Of a stretch of DNA of 64,000 nucleotides, positions 1-9,800 are shown piece after piece. Location of the stretch: NCBI RefSeq assembly GCF_003852525.1, contig NZ_QAJL01000005.1, positions 284,853 through 348,852 on the forward strand, read 5' to 3'. Below the pieces are notes generated by a model. The model did not search any database. It saw only the letters and a list, made by a program, of their open reading frames with translations, and was not told the DNA's origin. Both the position numbers and the translations under genes were made by a program. Positions within the stretch are counted from its first letter, which is position 1; each line of letters opens with the position of its first letter. This stretch comes from Pedobacter sp. KBW06. GTDB lineage: Bacteria > Bacteroidota > Bacteroidia > Sphingobacteriales > Sphingobacteriaceae.

Positions 1-2
1 GC

Positions 3-572
3 AGGTATAATATCGTTTCCAAGGCCACAAGTGATGTCATTTGGGATTGGAATATGCTAACCGGAAAAACTGTTTGGAATAAAGGAATTCAGGGCATTTT
101 CGGATACGCTAAAAATACGTTTTCACGCGACTGGTGGAGTATAAAGATCCATCCCGACGACCTTGAGCAAGTTTTAACAGCGTTTGAACTGGTCATCAGG
201 CATAAAAAAAACAGGTTACAGATTGAATATCGTTTCCGTTGCAAAGATGGCAGCTATAAATCGGTCCTGGACCGTTCCTTTGTCTTATTTGACGAGAACG
301 GAGAACCGGTCAGAATGATCGGATCTATGCAGGACATTACAGAAAGAGACAGACATTTGCACGCCATTGAGTCTCAAAATGCCCGCCTGAAAGAGATCGC
401 ATGGATTCAGTCGCATGAAATCCGTGCTCCATTAGCAAGAATCATGGGTTTGATAGACTTATTGGATGATTTTCCGGTAAATAATGACAGGGAAGATTGC
501 GTAAAACACCTAAAAACATCAGCTCAGGAGCTGGATCTTGCCATTAGAAGCATCATGCAAAACATCGTTTAG
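3..572 (+). CDS. PAS domain protein with HisKA-like helix and no ATPase domain (5' partial)
   Basis: The reading frame is open from base 3, so the true start lies left of the window; the internal ATG at 54 sits inside the PAS fold. The visible part is a PAS_3/PAC sensor domain (WDW, then FGY, the IHPDD motif, RFRCKDGSYK and the closing GSMQDITERD). A short helix follows, then a sequence like a histidine-kinase dimerisation segment with the H-box core SHEIRAPLARIMGL. The protein stops about 50 residues later, and no N, G1 or G2 box of a HATPase domain is present or found in another frame downstream. It may be a signalling protein that supplies only sensor and dimerisation domains, or an orphan phospho-acceptor. 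The family call is good; the function is inferred. Confidence 0.8.
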   Translation, partial: RYNIVSKATSDVIWDWNMLTGKTVWNKGIQGIFGYAKNTFSRDWWSIKIHPDDLEQVLTAFELVIRHKKNRLQIEYRFRCKDGSYKSVLDRSFVLFDENGEPVRMIGSMQDITERDRHLHAIESQNARLKEIAWIQSHEIRAPLARIMGLIDLLDDFPVNNDREDCVKHLKTSAQELDLAIRSIMQNIV

Positions 573-637
573 CCTATTCATTTTATTCATTATGCGGGAA
601 AGCCTCCTGTCGATATACAGGTAAATACTGTTGTATA

Positions 638-645
638 TATATTTG
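638..645 (+). promoter_or_regulatory. Putative -7 element TATATTTG of the HTH gene
   Basis: TATATTTG fits the Bacteroidota -7 consensus TAnnTTTG exactly. No good TTTG was seen about 19 bases upstream. If used, transcription would begin near 652, which excludes the upstream TTG at 631 as translation start and favours the ATG pair at 661/664. Confidence 0.4.
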
Positions 646-660
646 GTCATGAGAAGTTTT

Positions 661-867
661 ATGATGAAAAATCGCATACGGCTCTATCGAAAAGAAAAAG
701 GGTTCACGCAATTGCGATTTGCAAAAATACTTCAATTAACACCATATAAATTCCGTAGCTTGGAAAATGGAAAAGTATTGCCCTCCCAGGAATTGGCCAT
801 AAAGATTGCGCAATTACTGGAGGTTTCCATCGACGAAGCTTTCTTCATTGAAGAAAACAGACGCTGA
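661..867 (+). CDS. Small XRE/Cro-type helix-turn-helix regulator
   Basis: A protein of about 68 residues made almost entirely of one HTH_3 domain: RLYRKEKGFTQ (helix 1), FAKILQL (helix 2), YKFRSLENGK (recognition helix), then LAIKIAQLLEVSIDEAF. This matches single-domain XRE regulators of Bacteroidota. The frame is open upstream to a TTG at 631, but a -7-like box overlaps that stretch. GAGAAG at 651-656 sits just upstream of ATG ATG at 661/664, so I chose 661. One substitution is notable: the usual QEELA at helix 2 reads QLRFA. It lies between the PAS protein and porV on the same strand; its target is unknown. Confidence 0.75.
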   Translation: MMKNRIRLYRKEKGFTQLRFAKILQLTPYKFRSLENGKVLPSQELAIKIAQLLEVSIDEAFFIEENRR

Positions 868-895
868 TAAGAGAATAAGTTAATGCTCAAAATCT

Positions 896-2089
896 ATGAA
901 TGTCAAGTCTTTAGTAGCTCTTCTTGGTGTTAGTTTGATCGTAAATCCCGCAACAGTTGAGCTAAGGGCACAAGTGAATCCCCAGGTGCTGACCAACGGA
1001 AGCCAGACCACAAATGTAATTACTGCAGTTCCCTTTTTATTGATTGTCCCTGATGCGCGGACAGGTGGAATGGGGGATGCAGGGGTAGCCAGCCTGCCTG
1101 ATGTAAATTCAATGGCCATTAACCCTTCGAAACTGGCGTTTTTAGAAAACCAATACGGAATTGCCGGTTCCTACAGTCCCTGGTTAAATAGCCTGAAAGC
1201 AGACATTAACCTGGCCTATCTGAGCGGATATTACAAGGTCAGCGACCGGAATACACTGGGCACCTCTTTAAGGTATTTTTCTATTGGTAAAGTACAGCTG
1301 TTTGACAACAACCAGCAGGACCTGGGATTTTACAGCCCGAATGAATTTGCCTTTGATTTTACTTTCTCCAGAAAGTTTGGCGAGAGCTTTTCTTTAGGAA
1401 CGGCAATGAGGTATATCCGTTCCAATCTCTCATCGGGGAATTTCTCTTCCAGTCAGAATAGTAAAGCAGGAAATGCACTTGCCGTGGATGCTTCCGCTTA
1501 TCTCCGCAAACCAACTCACTTCTTCGGCAAAGATGCCTTGCTCGCCTTTGGCCTTAACATTTCCAATATCGGAACCAAAATGAGCTATAATGATAACGTA
1601 GAAAAGTTCTTTCTGCCCAGCAATCTTAAATTAGGGGCAGCTTCTACTTTTATACTTGATGACCTGAACGAGTTTACAGTGGCCCTGGATCTGAATAAAC
1701 TCCTGGTGCCCACACAACCGATATACGACAGCAACGGAAAGATTGTAAAAGGTAAAGACCCTAATGTATCTGTTCCGGCCGGAATCTTCGGCTCTTTTTC
1801 GGATGCACCGGGAGGCATAGGAGAGGAATTTAGGGAAATGAGCATCGCTACAGGATTTGAATACACCTATAATAAACAACTGGCATTGCGTTGCGGCTAT
1901 TTTTACGAACATCCTGATAAGGGTGACCGCCGTTACTTTACCCTCGGAGGAGGATTTAACTACCAGTCGATGAGGATAGATCTGGCCTATATGATCGCAG
2001 AAACAAAGAATAGTCCGCTGTCAAATACCCTAAGATTCAGCCTGATGTTTAGTCCGGGGCAGATGTTGAAAAATAGTGATGAAAAATAA
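896..2089 (+). CDS. porV: PorV (LptO)-family type IX secretion outer-membrane protein
   Basis: A 397-residue protein with a signal peptide ending near the AQVNPQ segment. It has the PorV signature after it: TAVPFLLIVPDARTGGMGDAG followed by a SMAINPSKLAF stretch, then a FadL-like beta-barrel with repeated amphipathic strands and a terminal aromatic strand (LRFSLMF). In the T9SS, PorV shuttles cargo and binds the conserved C-terminal domain of substrates on the way to the PorU attachment complex. Genuine porV usually sits beside porU. Here porU is absent and the downstream operon encodes a protein with a T9SS-like tail, so it may be either the housekeeping PorV or a dedicated paralogue. The family is clear; the exact role is not. 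Confidence 0.85.
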   Translation: MNVKSLVALLGVSLIVNPATVELRAQVNPQVLTNGSQTTNVITAVPFLLIVPDARTGGMGDAGVASLPDVNSMAINPSKLAFLENQYGIAGSYSPWLNSLKADINLAYLSGYYKVSDRNTLGTSLRYFSIGKVQLFDNNQQDLGFYSPNEFAFDFTFSRKFGESFSLGTAMRYIRSNLSSGNFSSSQNSKAGNALAVDASAYLRKPTHFFGKDALLAFGLNISNIGTKMSYNDNVEKFFLPSNLKLGAASTFILDDLNEFTVALDLNKLLVPTQPIYDSNGKIVKGKDPNVSVPAGIFGSFSDAPGGIGEEFREMSIATGFEYTYNKQLALRCGYFYEHPDKGDRRYFTLGGGFNYQSMRIDLAYMIAETKNSPLSNTLRFSLMFSPGQMLKNSDEK

Positions 2090-2423
2090 CAAATGTGACT
2101 ATAAGTCCCAGTTGAGGAAAAATTCATATTAATTACTGCAAATGCAATATTTGGGATATTTATTTTCAATGAATAACATTTAACGATGAATGAATGAAAT
2201 CTTAGTTTTTTAATTTTATTATAGCAAAAATTTAAGAATTTTAAGGATATTGAATCCTAATATTTAACGTATATTAGGGTATACAAGAAATAACATCAGA
2301 GTGCTCCGCTGAACCCAATTGAAAACGACTCTTTCCCCGCTCTGAACAATTATGATGAATCAAACCCGGCATATGACGGAGCTTGATGATTAAATAGTAA
2401 CAGTTCACCAAATATATAGCATC
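2090..2423 (+). promoter_or_regulatory. Intergenic leader of the chaperone-usher-like operon, with an 8-bp palindrome
   Basis: A 334-base AT-rich gap without a supported gene. It holds the perfect inverted repeat CCTAATAT (2256-2263), 7-base spacer, ATATTAGG (2271-2278), which looks like an operator. Further down, TCAGAG (2296-2301) can pair with CTCTGA (2340-2345), enclosing a possible leader structure. I found no exact TAnnTTTG element. The first operon gene starts at 2424. The palindrome is seen; its use is inferred. Confidence 0.5.
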
Positions 2424-2930
2424 ATGAAAAAGTTAATTATCTCTGCGGGCATCTGTTTCTCAGCCCTTTTTATCGCATCTTCTGCTTTCGCTCAGGCTTC
2501 TGCAACAGCAAATGCTTCTGCAACAATCGTTACGCCGATTAGTATTTCCAAAACTGCGGATATGGATTTCGGTAATGTAGCAACCAATGGTACAGTGGGT
2601 ACAGTGGTATTGACACCGGCAGGAACGAGATCATTTACCGGAGGTGTGACACTGCCTGCAACAACGGGTACAGTTACTGCAGCTTCCTTTACCGTATCTG
2701 GTTCGGGATCGTATACCTATGCCATCACTTTGCCTAGTTCTGTGACCATTACCAGCGGTACCGACAACATGATCGTGAACACTTTTACCAGTACACCAAG
2801 TACTACCGGTGCACTGACAGCAGGTTCACAAGTGATTAAAGTAGGAGCGACCCTGAATTTAGTAGCATCACAGGCAGAAGGATCCTATACTTCGGCAACT
2901 CCTTTTACGGTTACAGTGAATTATAATTAA
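2424..2930 (+). CDS. DUF4402 protein, candidate pilin-like subunit
   Basis: A 168-residue protein with a clear signal peptide (MKKLIISAG... ending SAFAQA), followed by a single beta-rich DUF4402 domain. Typical features are the start with A/T repeats and IVTPISISKTADMDFGN, a central FTVSGSGSYTYAITLP, and the ending TVTVNYN. DUF4402 proteins are small Ig-like secreted proteins often encoded beside PapD-like chaperones, as is the case here with a 14-base gap. I infer that it is a subunit folded or protected by the following chaperone, possibly the main fibre subunit, since it is first in the operon. No biochemical function of the family is known to me. The alternating Ala/Thr/Ser-rich composition fits an exposed beta-sandwich. 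Confidence 0.85.
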   Translation: MKKLIISAGICFSALFIASSAFAQASATANASATIVTPISISKTADMDFGNVATNGTVGTVVLTPAGTRSFTGGVTLPATTGTVTAASFTVSGSGSYTYAITLPSSVTITSGTDNMIVNTFTSTPSTTGALTAGSQVIKVGATLNLVASQAEGSYTSATPFTVTVNYN

Positions 2931-2944
2931 GATCGGGCGTACCT

Positions 2945-3793
2945 ATGATTAGAAAAGCCGGAACTCGTTTATTAATAGCCGTTGCCATTTTTTTAACAGG
3001 ACAATTTTGGGGCCTGCCGGAAGTTAAAGCTCAGGGAAACCTGATCATTATGCCGAGAAGGGTGACTTTTGAGGGGACAAAAAGAACACAGGAACTTAAT
3101 GTGGCGAATACCGGAAAGGATACCGCCAAATACCTGATCTCTGTTCTTCAGTACAGAATGCTGGAAAATGGAAATTTTGAAGAGATCCAGACGCCAGACT
3201 CAGGACAATACTTTGCAGATAAGAATTTTAGGTTTTTCCCCCGAAGTGTGGTTCTGGCACCCAACGAATCTCAAACAGTAAAGGTACAGGTGATCAATAC
3301 TTCTGAATTGAAATCGGGGGAATACCGCTCACATTTATACTTCAGAGCGGTAGCGAAAGAAAAACCAGAGGATAAAACTGCGGTGAAGTTTGCAAAAACG
3401 ATGACCGTACATCTGGTGCCTACTTTTGGGATTGCCATTCCGGTAATCATCAGGGTAGGTGCTGCAAAAACGACGGTAACCATCAATAAAACTGAATTTG
3501 ATGCAGGAGCTGACGGCATTCCAAAGGTAAACCTCGGTTTTACACGTTCAGGAAATGTATCGGTATATGGCGACCTCCTGGTCAACTATATCTCTGATCA
3601 GGGAAAGTCCACGCAGGTAGGCATAGCGAAAGGATTTGCCATTTACACCCCCAATTTAACCCGCCTTTTTACGCTCAATCTGATTCAAAATACCGCTATA
3701 AATTATAATAAAGGAAAACTACAGGTACTTTATACCACCTCTTCTGACAAAAAACCGGTGATCATTACAGAGTCAACCATCAGCCTGCAATAA
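2945..3793 (+). CDS. PapD-like periplasmic fimbrial chaperone
   Basis: A 282-residue protein with an N-terminal signal sequence (cleavage near VKAQG) and two Ig-like domains of the PapD type. The first carries NLIIMPRRVTFEG, the long pairing strand with FFPRSVVLAPNESQTVKVQV, and EYRSHLYFRAV, the counterpart of the pilus chaperone motif where an Arg and a Lys/Arg anchor the subunit C-terminus. The second domain starts near AIPVIIRVG. Pilus chaperones complete the Ig fold of subunits by donor-strand complementation and deliver them to an usher. It stands between a DUF4402 gene and the giant adhesin and shares the operon with an usher-like gene, which supports this role. Chaperones of this class are rarely described in Bacteroidota. 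Confidence 0.85.
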   Translation: MIRKAGTRLLIAVAIFLTGQFWGLPEVKAQGNLIIMPRRVTFEGTKRTQELNVANTGKDTAKYLISVLQYRMLENGNFEEIQTPDSGQYFADKNFRFFPRSVVLAPNESQTVKVQVINTSELKSGEYRSHLYFRAVAKEKPEDKTAVKFAKTMTVHLVPTFGIAIPVIIRVGAAKTTVTINKTEFDAGADGIPKVNLGFTRSGNVSVYGDLLVNYISDQGKSTQVGIAKGFAIYTPNLTRLFTLNLIQNTAINYNKGKLQVLYTTSSDKKPVIITESTISLQ

Positions 3794-3842
3794 AAGGCCC
3801 TGGTAAAACCGATTCTCTACATCTGCCCTAAGCGCTCAGAAA

Positions 3843-6800
3843 ATGAAAAAGAATATACTTTATAAGGGAGTAATCGCCTGTGTTGTGCTCATTTTCCTCA
3901 GTTTTCAGGCAGGTGCTCAATCCGTAACCAATTATACTTTTGCAGGCACGAATGGCACATTTACCGCCTTAACGAGCCCGAATGCGACCACCTGGACGGG
4001 TTCTACTGACGATGGTGTATCGGCCTTGATTCCAATAGGTTTCGACTTCTGGTATATGGGTGTCAGGTATACCAATGTATCTGCAAGTACAAACGGATGG
4101 GTAGCCATGGGCAGCGTTCCCACAGATTTTGTATATACGAACAGCTTGTCTACCGGGGGTTCTCCCAGACCTGTCATCGCGCCCTTATGGGACGATCTGG
4201 ACATCGTTTCAACCGCAAACGTAACCTATAAAACTTCCGGAACAGCGGGTTCCAGAATCTTTACCCTGCAATACCTGAATGTAAAATGGAACTACCTTGC
4301 CCTGGGTGCGGTCTGTTCCTTTCAGGTGAACTTTTATGAGAGCAGTGGTAAAGTGGAATATGTCTACCGCTCGGATGCCCTGGCGGCATTGAGTCCCACC
4401 GCATCGATAGGGCTCACCGCAACAACAACAGGTTCGGGAAATTACCTCTCGGTAAATAATCCCGGAACTAGCGTGAGTTCTACGGCCGAAGCAAGCGTGA
4501 CGACAAAAAGAATCACGGGAAGAACCTACACTTTTACGCCTCCCATTCCTATAGCACCGGGTAGCCTGAGCTTTACAGCAATAGGAAACCTGACGATGAC
4601 ACTGAACTGGACGGACCTTTCCAGCAATGAACGGGGATTTGTCATTTACCGTTCTACAGATGGAACAAATTATTCTTTTGTAACTCAGGTTGCCGCCGGA
4701 GCCACAAGCTCGGTACAATCGGGATTAACTACAGGAACAACTTATTACTGGCGGGTTTACGCCATCACAGAAGGAGGGCTCAGTACCGCATTGAGTGGAA
4801 CGCAGGCTACGAGCTGTAACGGACCAGTCATCTCGCAGTTCCCTTCGGGACTAACTTCCTATTATAAGTTTGAAGGCAATGCGAATGATGCGGCAGGCAG
4901 CAATAGCGGCACCTTTCAGGGTGGAACTCCGGTGCAAACCACAGACCGTTACGGAATTACCAATAAAGCCTATACCTTAAACGGAACAACGAATTACATC
5001 TCTACAACTACAGCTTACACCAATCCCAACACCTTTAGTATCTCCATCTGGTTTAAAACGAATACCAGCATCGGTGGTGTCCTGGGTGGTTTCTCCTCTT
5101 TACAAACCGGGACAGGGGGCAACAGAGATCGGGTAATTTACATGACAGGCACAGGAGTGCTGTATTTCGGACTGGCTCCGGGATCGGTAAAAAAATATGT
5201 GAATACGACTGCCGCCTATAATGATGGCAACTGGCATATGGCCACAGCGACCCTGGGCGCAGGGGGAATGAGGTTATATGTAGATGGCAGTCTGGCGGCA
5301 AATGATCCGACAGTGACAACGGGAGAAAGTTATACCGGCTACTGGAGAATCGGGCATGATGACATCAGCACCTGGCCCTCAGAACCTTCGAGCGACTTTT
5401 TCCAGGGAACTCTCGATGATGCAGTATTGTATCAGAGAGAATTAAGCGCGTCAGAGATCGGAGTCTTGTACAATTCGGCAGATGGTGCGGGCAGCAATGC
5501 GCCGGTATGTGCCGGATCCTCCCTGAACCTGACCGCAACTACGGTTTCCGGAGCAACTTATGCCTGGACAGGGCCAAATGGTTTTACTTCTGCCTTACAA
5601 AATCCAGTGATCACTTACTCAGCAGCTTTTGCCGGAACTTATACGGTGCAGGTAACAATCCCGGGTTGTGCAGTGCCTTCCGTTGCCTATGTACGGGTCT
5701 TGTCTACGGGAACCTCCGGACAATGGACAGGAAATATCAGCACCGACTGGGCAAATGCGGCAAACTGGTGTGATGGTGTGCTGCCAACTTCCACAACAGA
5801 TGTCGTCATCACTTCGGGAGCAACGAGAATGCCCAACATCAGCACGAGTGTGAGCAGCAGAAGCCTGACGATCAACAGCGGGGCTACACTGACACTCACG
5901 GGAACGGGGACTTTAAACGTAGCCGGAACGCTGACGAATAACGGCACTTTTACCAATACCGGAACGGTTAACTTTAACGGAACGGGCGGACAGCAGACTT
6001 TCGCCGGCATCAGCTCATTCTTTAACCTGACCGCCAGCAACAGCACAGGACTGCTTTTGCCTGCGGCAACCACGGTCAGCAACAACCTGACCATCGCTGC
6101 GGGAATCTTAAATGCCAATAATTTCAACCTTACGGTGACCGGAAACTGGATCAACAATGTGAACAGTACCGCATTTACCGGGGGAACCGGAACGGTGACC
6201 TTCAACGGCAGTACCGCGCAAAGCATCGCCGGAACGGCATCAACTACCTTTAATAACCTCACAATCCTCAATACAGGAAGCACCGTGACCTTAGGAATCA
6301 ACCAGATCATCAGCGGAAACCTGTCGGTCAGCACCGGGACACTGGATCTGGATGCTTTTACCGCGAACCGTGCCACAGCTGGCGGAATCCTTACGGTAGC
6401 AAACAATGCGATACTAAAAGTTGGCGGGACAAATACCTATCCAACAAATTACAGTACAAACACCCTGGTCCTGGCAAGTACGGTAGAATATTCCGGAACG
6501 AGCCAGACGGTATCGAATCAAAGTTATGGAAACCTCAGACTGAGCAGCTCTTCCGGAGCGGCGGTGAAAACATTTCCCGCTACGGCGATGACGGTACTTG
6601 GAAACCTGATTAGTGTACAAGGCGCAGGTACTTCTGTGACCTATACTGCAGCGGCTGCTGTAACGGTAACCGGAAATGTATCTATAGGAGCGGGGACCAC
6701 TTTTAACGGAGCAAGTTTTAGTCACAATGTAGGCGGAAACTGGGCAAATGCCGGAACCTTTAACGGAAATACAGGAACGGTGGTCTTTACAGGGGCAGGG

Positions 6801-9800
6801 ACCACCGTAAGCGGTGCAGGTACGCAGAATTTCAATAACCTGACGATCGCGGCTTCCATGGTGGCCTTCTCTGCCGAAGGACTGAGCTTAACGGGAAATT
6901 TAGCCACTACCGGGGCCGGGTCTTTTACCCAGGCTTCGGGAGGGACTTTAACGATGAGCGGAACCGGAACCACCATCAGCGGAACGGATATTTCACCGGA
7001 CAACCTGAACATTACAGGTACGGTTACGACAGCTTCATCTATCATTCTTACAGGAAATCTTAGCATCAGCGGCACTTTTACCGCAAGCGCCGGGACCATC
7101 ACCATGAGCGGAACTACAAAAAGCATTTCCGGAGCAGGTGGTAAAAACCTCTACATGTTATCGGTTACCGGAACGGTCAGCACAGCGGTCAGTTTCAGTA
7201 TTGCCTCCGGACTTACCGTGTATGGAAGTCTGACGGGAACCGCAGGAACAGCCACTTTTACCGGAACTTCCACGCTGAGCGGTACGGCAAATCTTTTTAA
7301 TACCACGATCAACGGAACTTCATTGCAATTGTCGGCAAATGCGGTTCTGGGCGTAGCAGGGGCATTGACCCTTACCGCAGGAACATTAAATGTCAGCTCC
7401 ACACCGAATACCGTGAATTTCAACGGAAGCGGGGCTCAAAGCATCAATGCGCTCACTTATAGCAATTTAACTTTTTCTACCGGGGGAACTAAAACAGCTG
7501 CCGGCGGGGTCACTGTAAATAACGACATCACCATTGGCACCGGGACGACCTTTGTTTCGGGAAACTTTACGCATTCGGTTTATAACAACTGGAACAACAA
7601 CGGCACGTTCACGGCCGGAACAGGTACCGTTCAGTTTCTGGGGGTGCAGAATTCCAATATCAGCGGGGCAACAACTTTTAACATCCTTACGGTGAACAAT
7701 TCGGCGGCCACAGTAGCGGTGACCTTATTGAGCAATGTCTCTGTGGCAACCGTGAACATGACGCTCGGAACGCTCCTCACCGGAACAAATACCCTAACGA
7801 TTACCACTACCCGTACAGGTAACGGCATTATCCTGGGAACCATTACCAGAAACCATGCGTTTGCGGCATTGACGGCCTATGCTTTTGAAGGCCCCAACAA
7901 CCTGATCACTTTTACCCTTCCCGTTGCAATAAACAGTGTAACGGTATCTGTGGCTACAGGTCCCATCAGCGATTTCCCTTTCGGTGGCTCCATCAGCCGG
8001 GTCTACAACATCACTGTGCCTTCAGGTACGTATGTAGGGGCTACGCTAAGGCTTCATTATGAAGATGCAGAACTGAATGGCAATGCGGAGGCAACCATGG
8101 CACTGTGGCGCTACAATGGCTCCTCATGGAACTCCAGCGGCAAGACCGGTAACGATGCAACAGCGAACTATGTAGAACAAGCTTTACTGCTCGATATTTC
8201 GAACCGCTGGACACTTTCGGCAAGTGCCAATGTGGTGCAGTGGAACGGCAGTGTAAGCAGCGACTGGAATACGGTGGCAAACTGGACGGTAACCCAGGGT
8301 TCTGCATCCAGGCCTCCGGCGGCCACAGATGTGGTCAACCTGGGAACAGTAACCTTTACCAATCAGCCGGTGATCAATACTGCCGTTACCGTAAGAAACA
8401 TCAATTTTGGAAGTGTAAAAGCAGTAGCACTTTCGCTCGTATCGGGAGGTTCGCTCAGCTCTACCGCTGTAAAAGGAACCTGGTCTGCAAATGCCACACA
8501 TAGCATAGATGCGGGAAATCAGACGGTATCGATAGGGGGCGATCTGGCACTGAGCGATGGCACCAGCGGACATGCCATTAACCTGAGCATGGGTACGGGA
8601 AGCGTAACGATATCCGGATCACTGACCGAAAGCGGAGGGGCAAACATTACTTTTAACGGTGCCGGAAACCTGAGTATCGGCGGTGATTTTAATTACAGCT
8701 CCGGAACTTTTACCGCAGGAACGGGTACGGTTACCTATTCCGGTGCGGCCAACCAGGTACTCGGGGTTGTAAATTACAACCACCTCACGATCAATAAAAG
8801 CGCGGCCAACATTGCCGTGGGAAGTGCATTGTCCGTAAATGGAAACCTGACAGTGACCGCCGGAGAACTGGACAACAATGCGGTGATGACCATCGCCGGG
8901 AATGTCAGCATTGCAGCTTCTGCTACGCTTCAAAACAACAGCACCTTAATGGTGGGCGGAAACTGGACAAATGCAGGCACCTATAATTCCAGCGCTTCCG
9001 GAACGAGTGTGGTCTTTAACGGAACAGGAACCCAGTCGATTTCTGCCAGTACTTTCAATAATCTGGAAATCAATAAGCCAGTGGGTTCCCTGGCTGTCCT
9101 CACCGGAGATGTGACTTTAAAGGGAAACCTGACAGGAACTTCGGGAACGCTGGACATCAAGTCCTTTTTCTTTAACAGGGATGTGGCAGGTGGAACGGCA
9201 ACGATTGCCAATGCCGGAACATTGATTATCGGAGCAGACAATGCACCCAATAAGTTTGCAAATTATGTGCTGGGTACCAGCAGTACGGTCATTTTCAATG
9301 GCCTGAGCACTCAGCATTTGCTGCTGCCGGGACTGGTCTATGGAAACATTACTTTCAGCAATGCCGGACTTAAATCATTGCTGACCCCAATTTCGATAAA
9401 AGGCACTTTACAGATAGATAACGGGGCAACACTGGACGGAGGATCAAATACCATTAGCCTAAATGGGAACTGGCTCAATAACGGCACATTTACGCCTTCC
9501 ACAAGTACGGTGCTTTTTACCGGAACAACCAAAAATATTACCGGAAATACCACCTTCAATAAGGCCACCGTTCCGGGCAGTTATACGATATTAAATGATG
9601 TGACCTTTAACGGCTTGCTGAACATTACCAGTACAGGCTCATTGAGTGGAGGATCGACCATCAATACCACGATGAACAGTGACCTGATCAACAGCGGCAC
9701 CTTATTCACCCTGGGTACCACGACCTTTACCGGAAATGTGGTGCAGACGGTGAACCTGATCAATGCAGTGCAAACGGTGGCGATGACAGTGAACTTTAAC

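Noticed and set aside
631..660. TTG start at 631 for the HTH gene
   Set aside because: It overlaps a perfect -7 element (638-645); ATG at 661/664 has a better leader.
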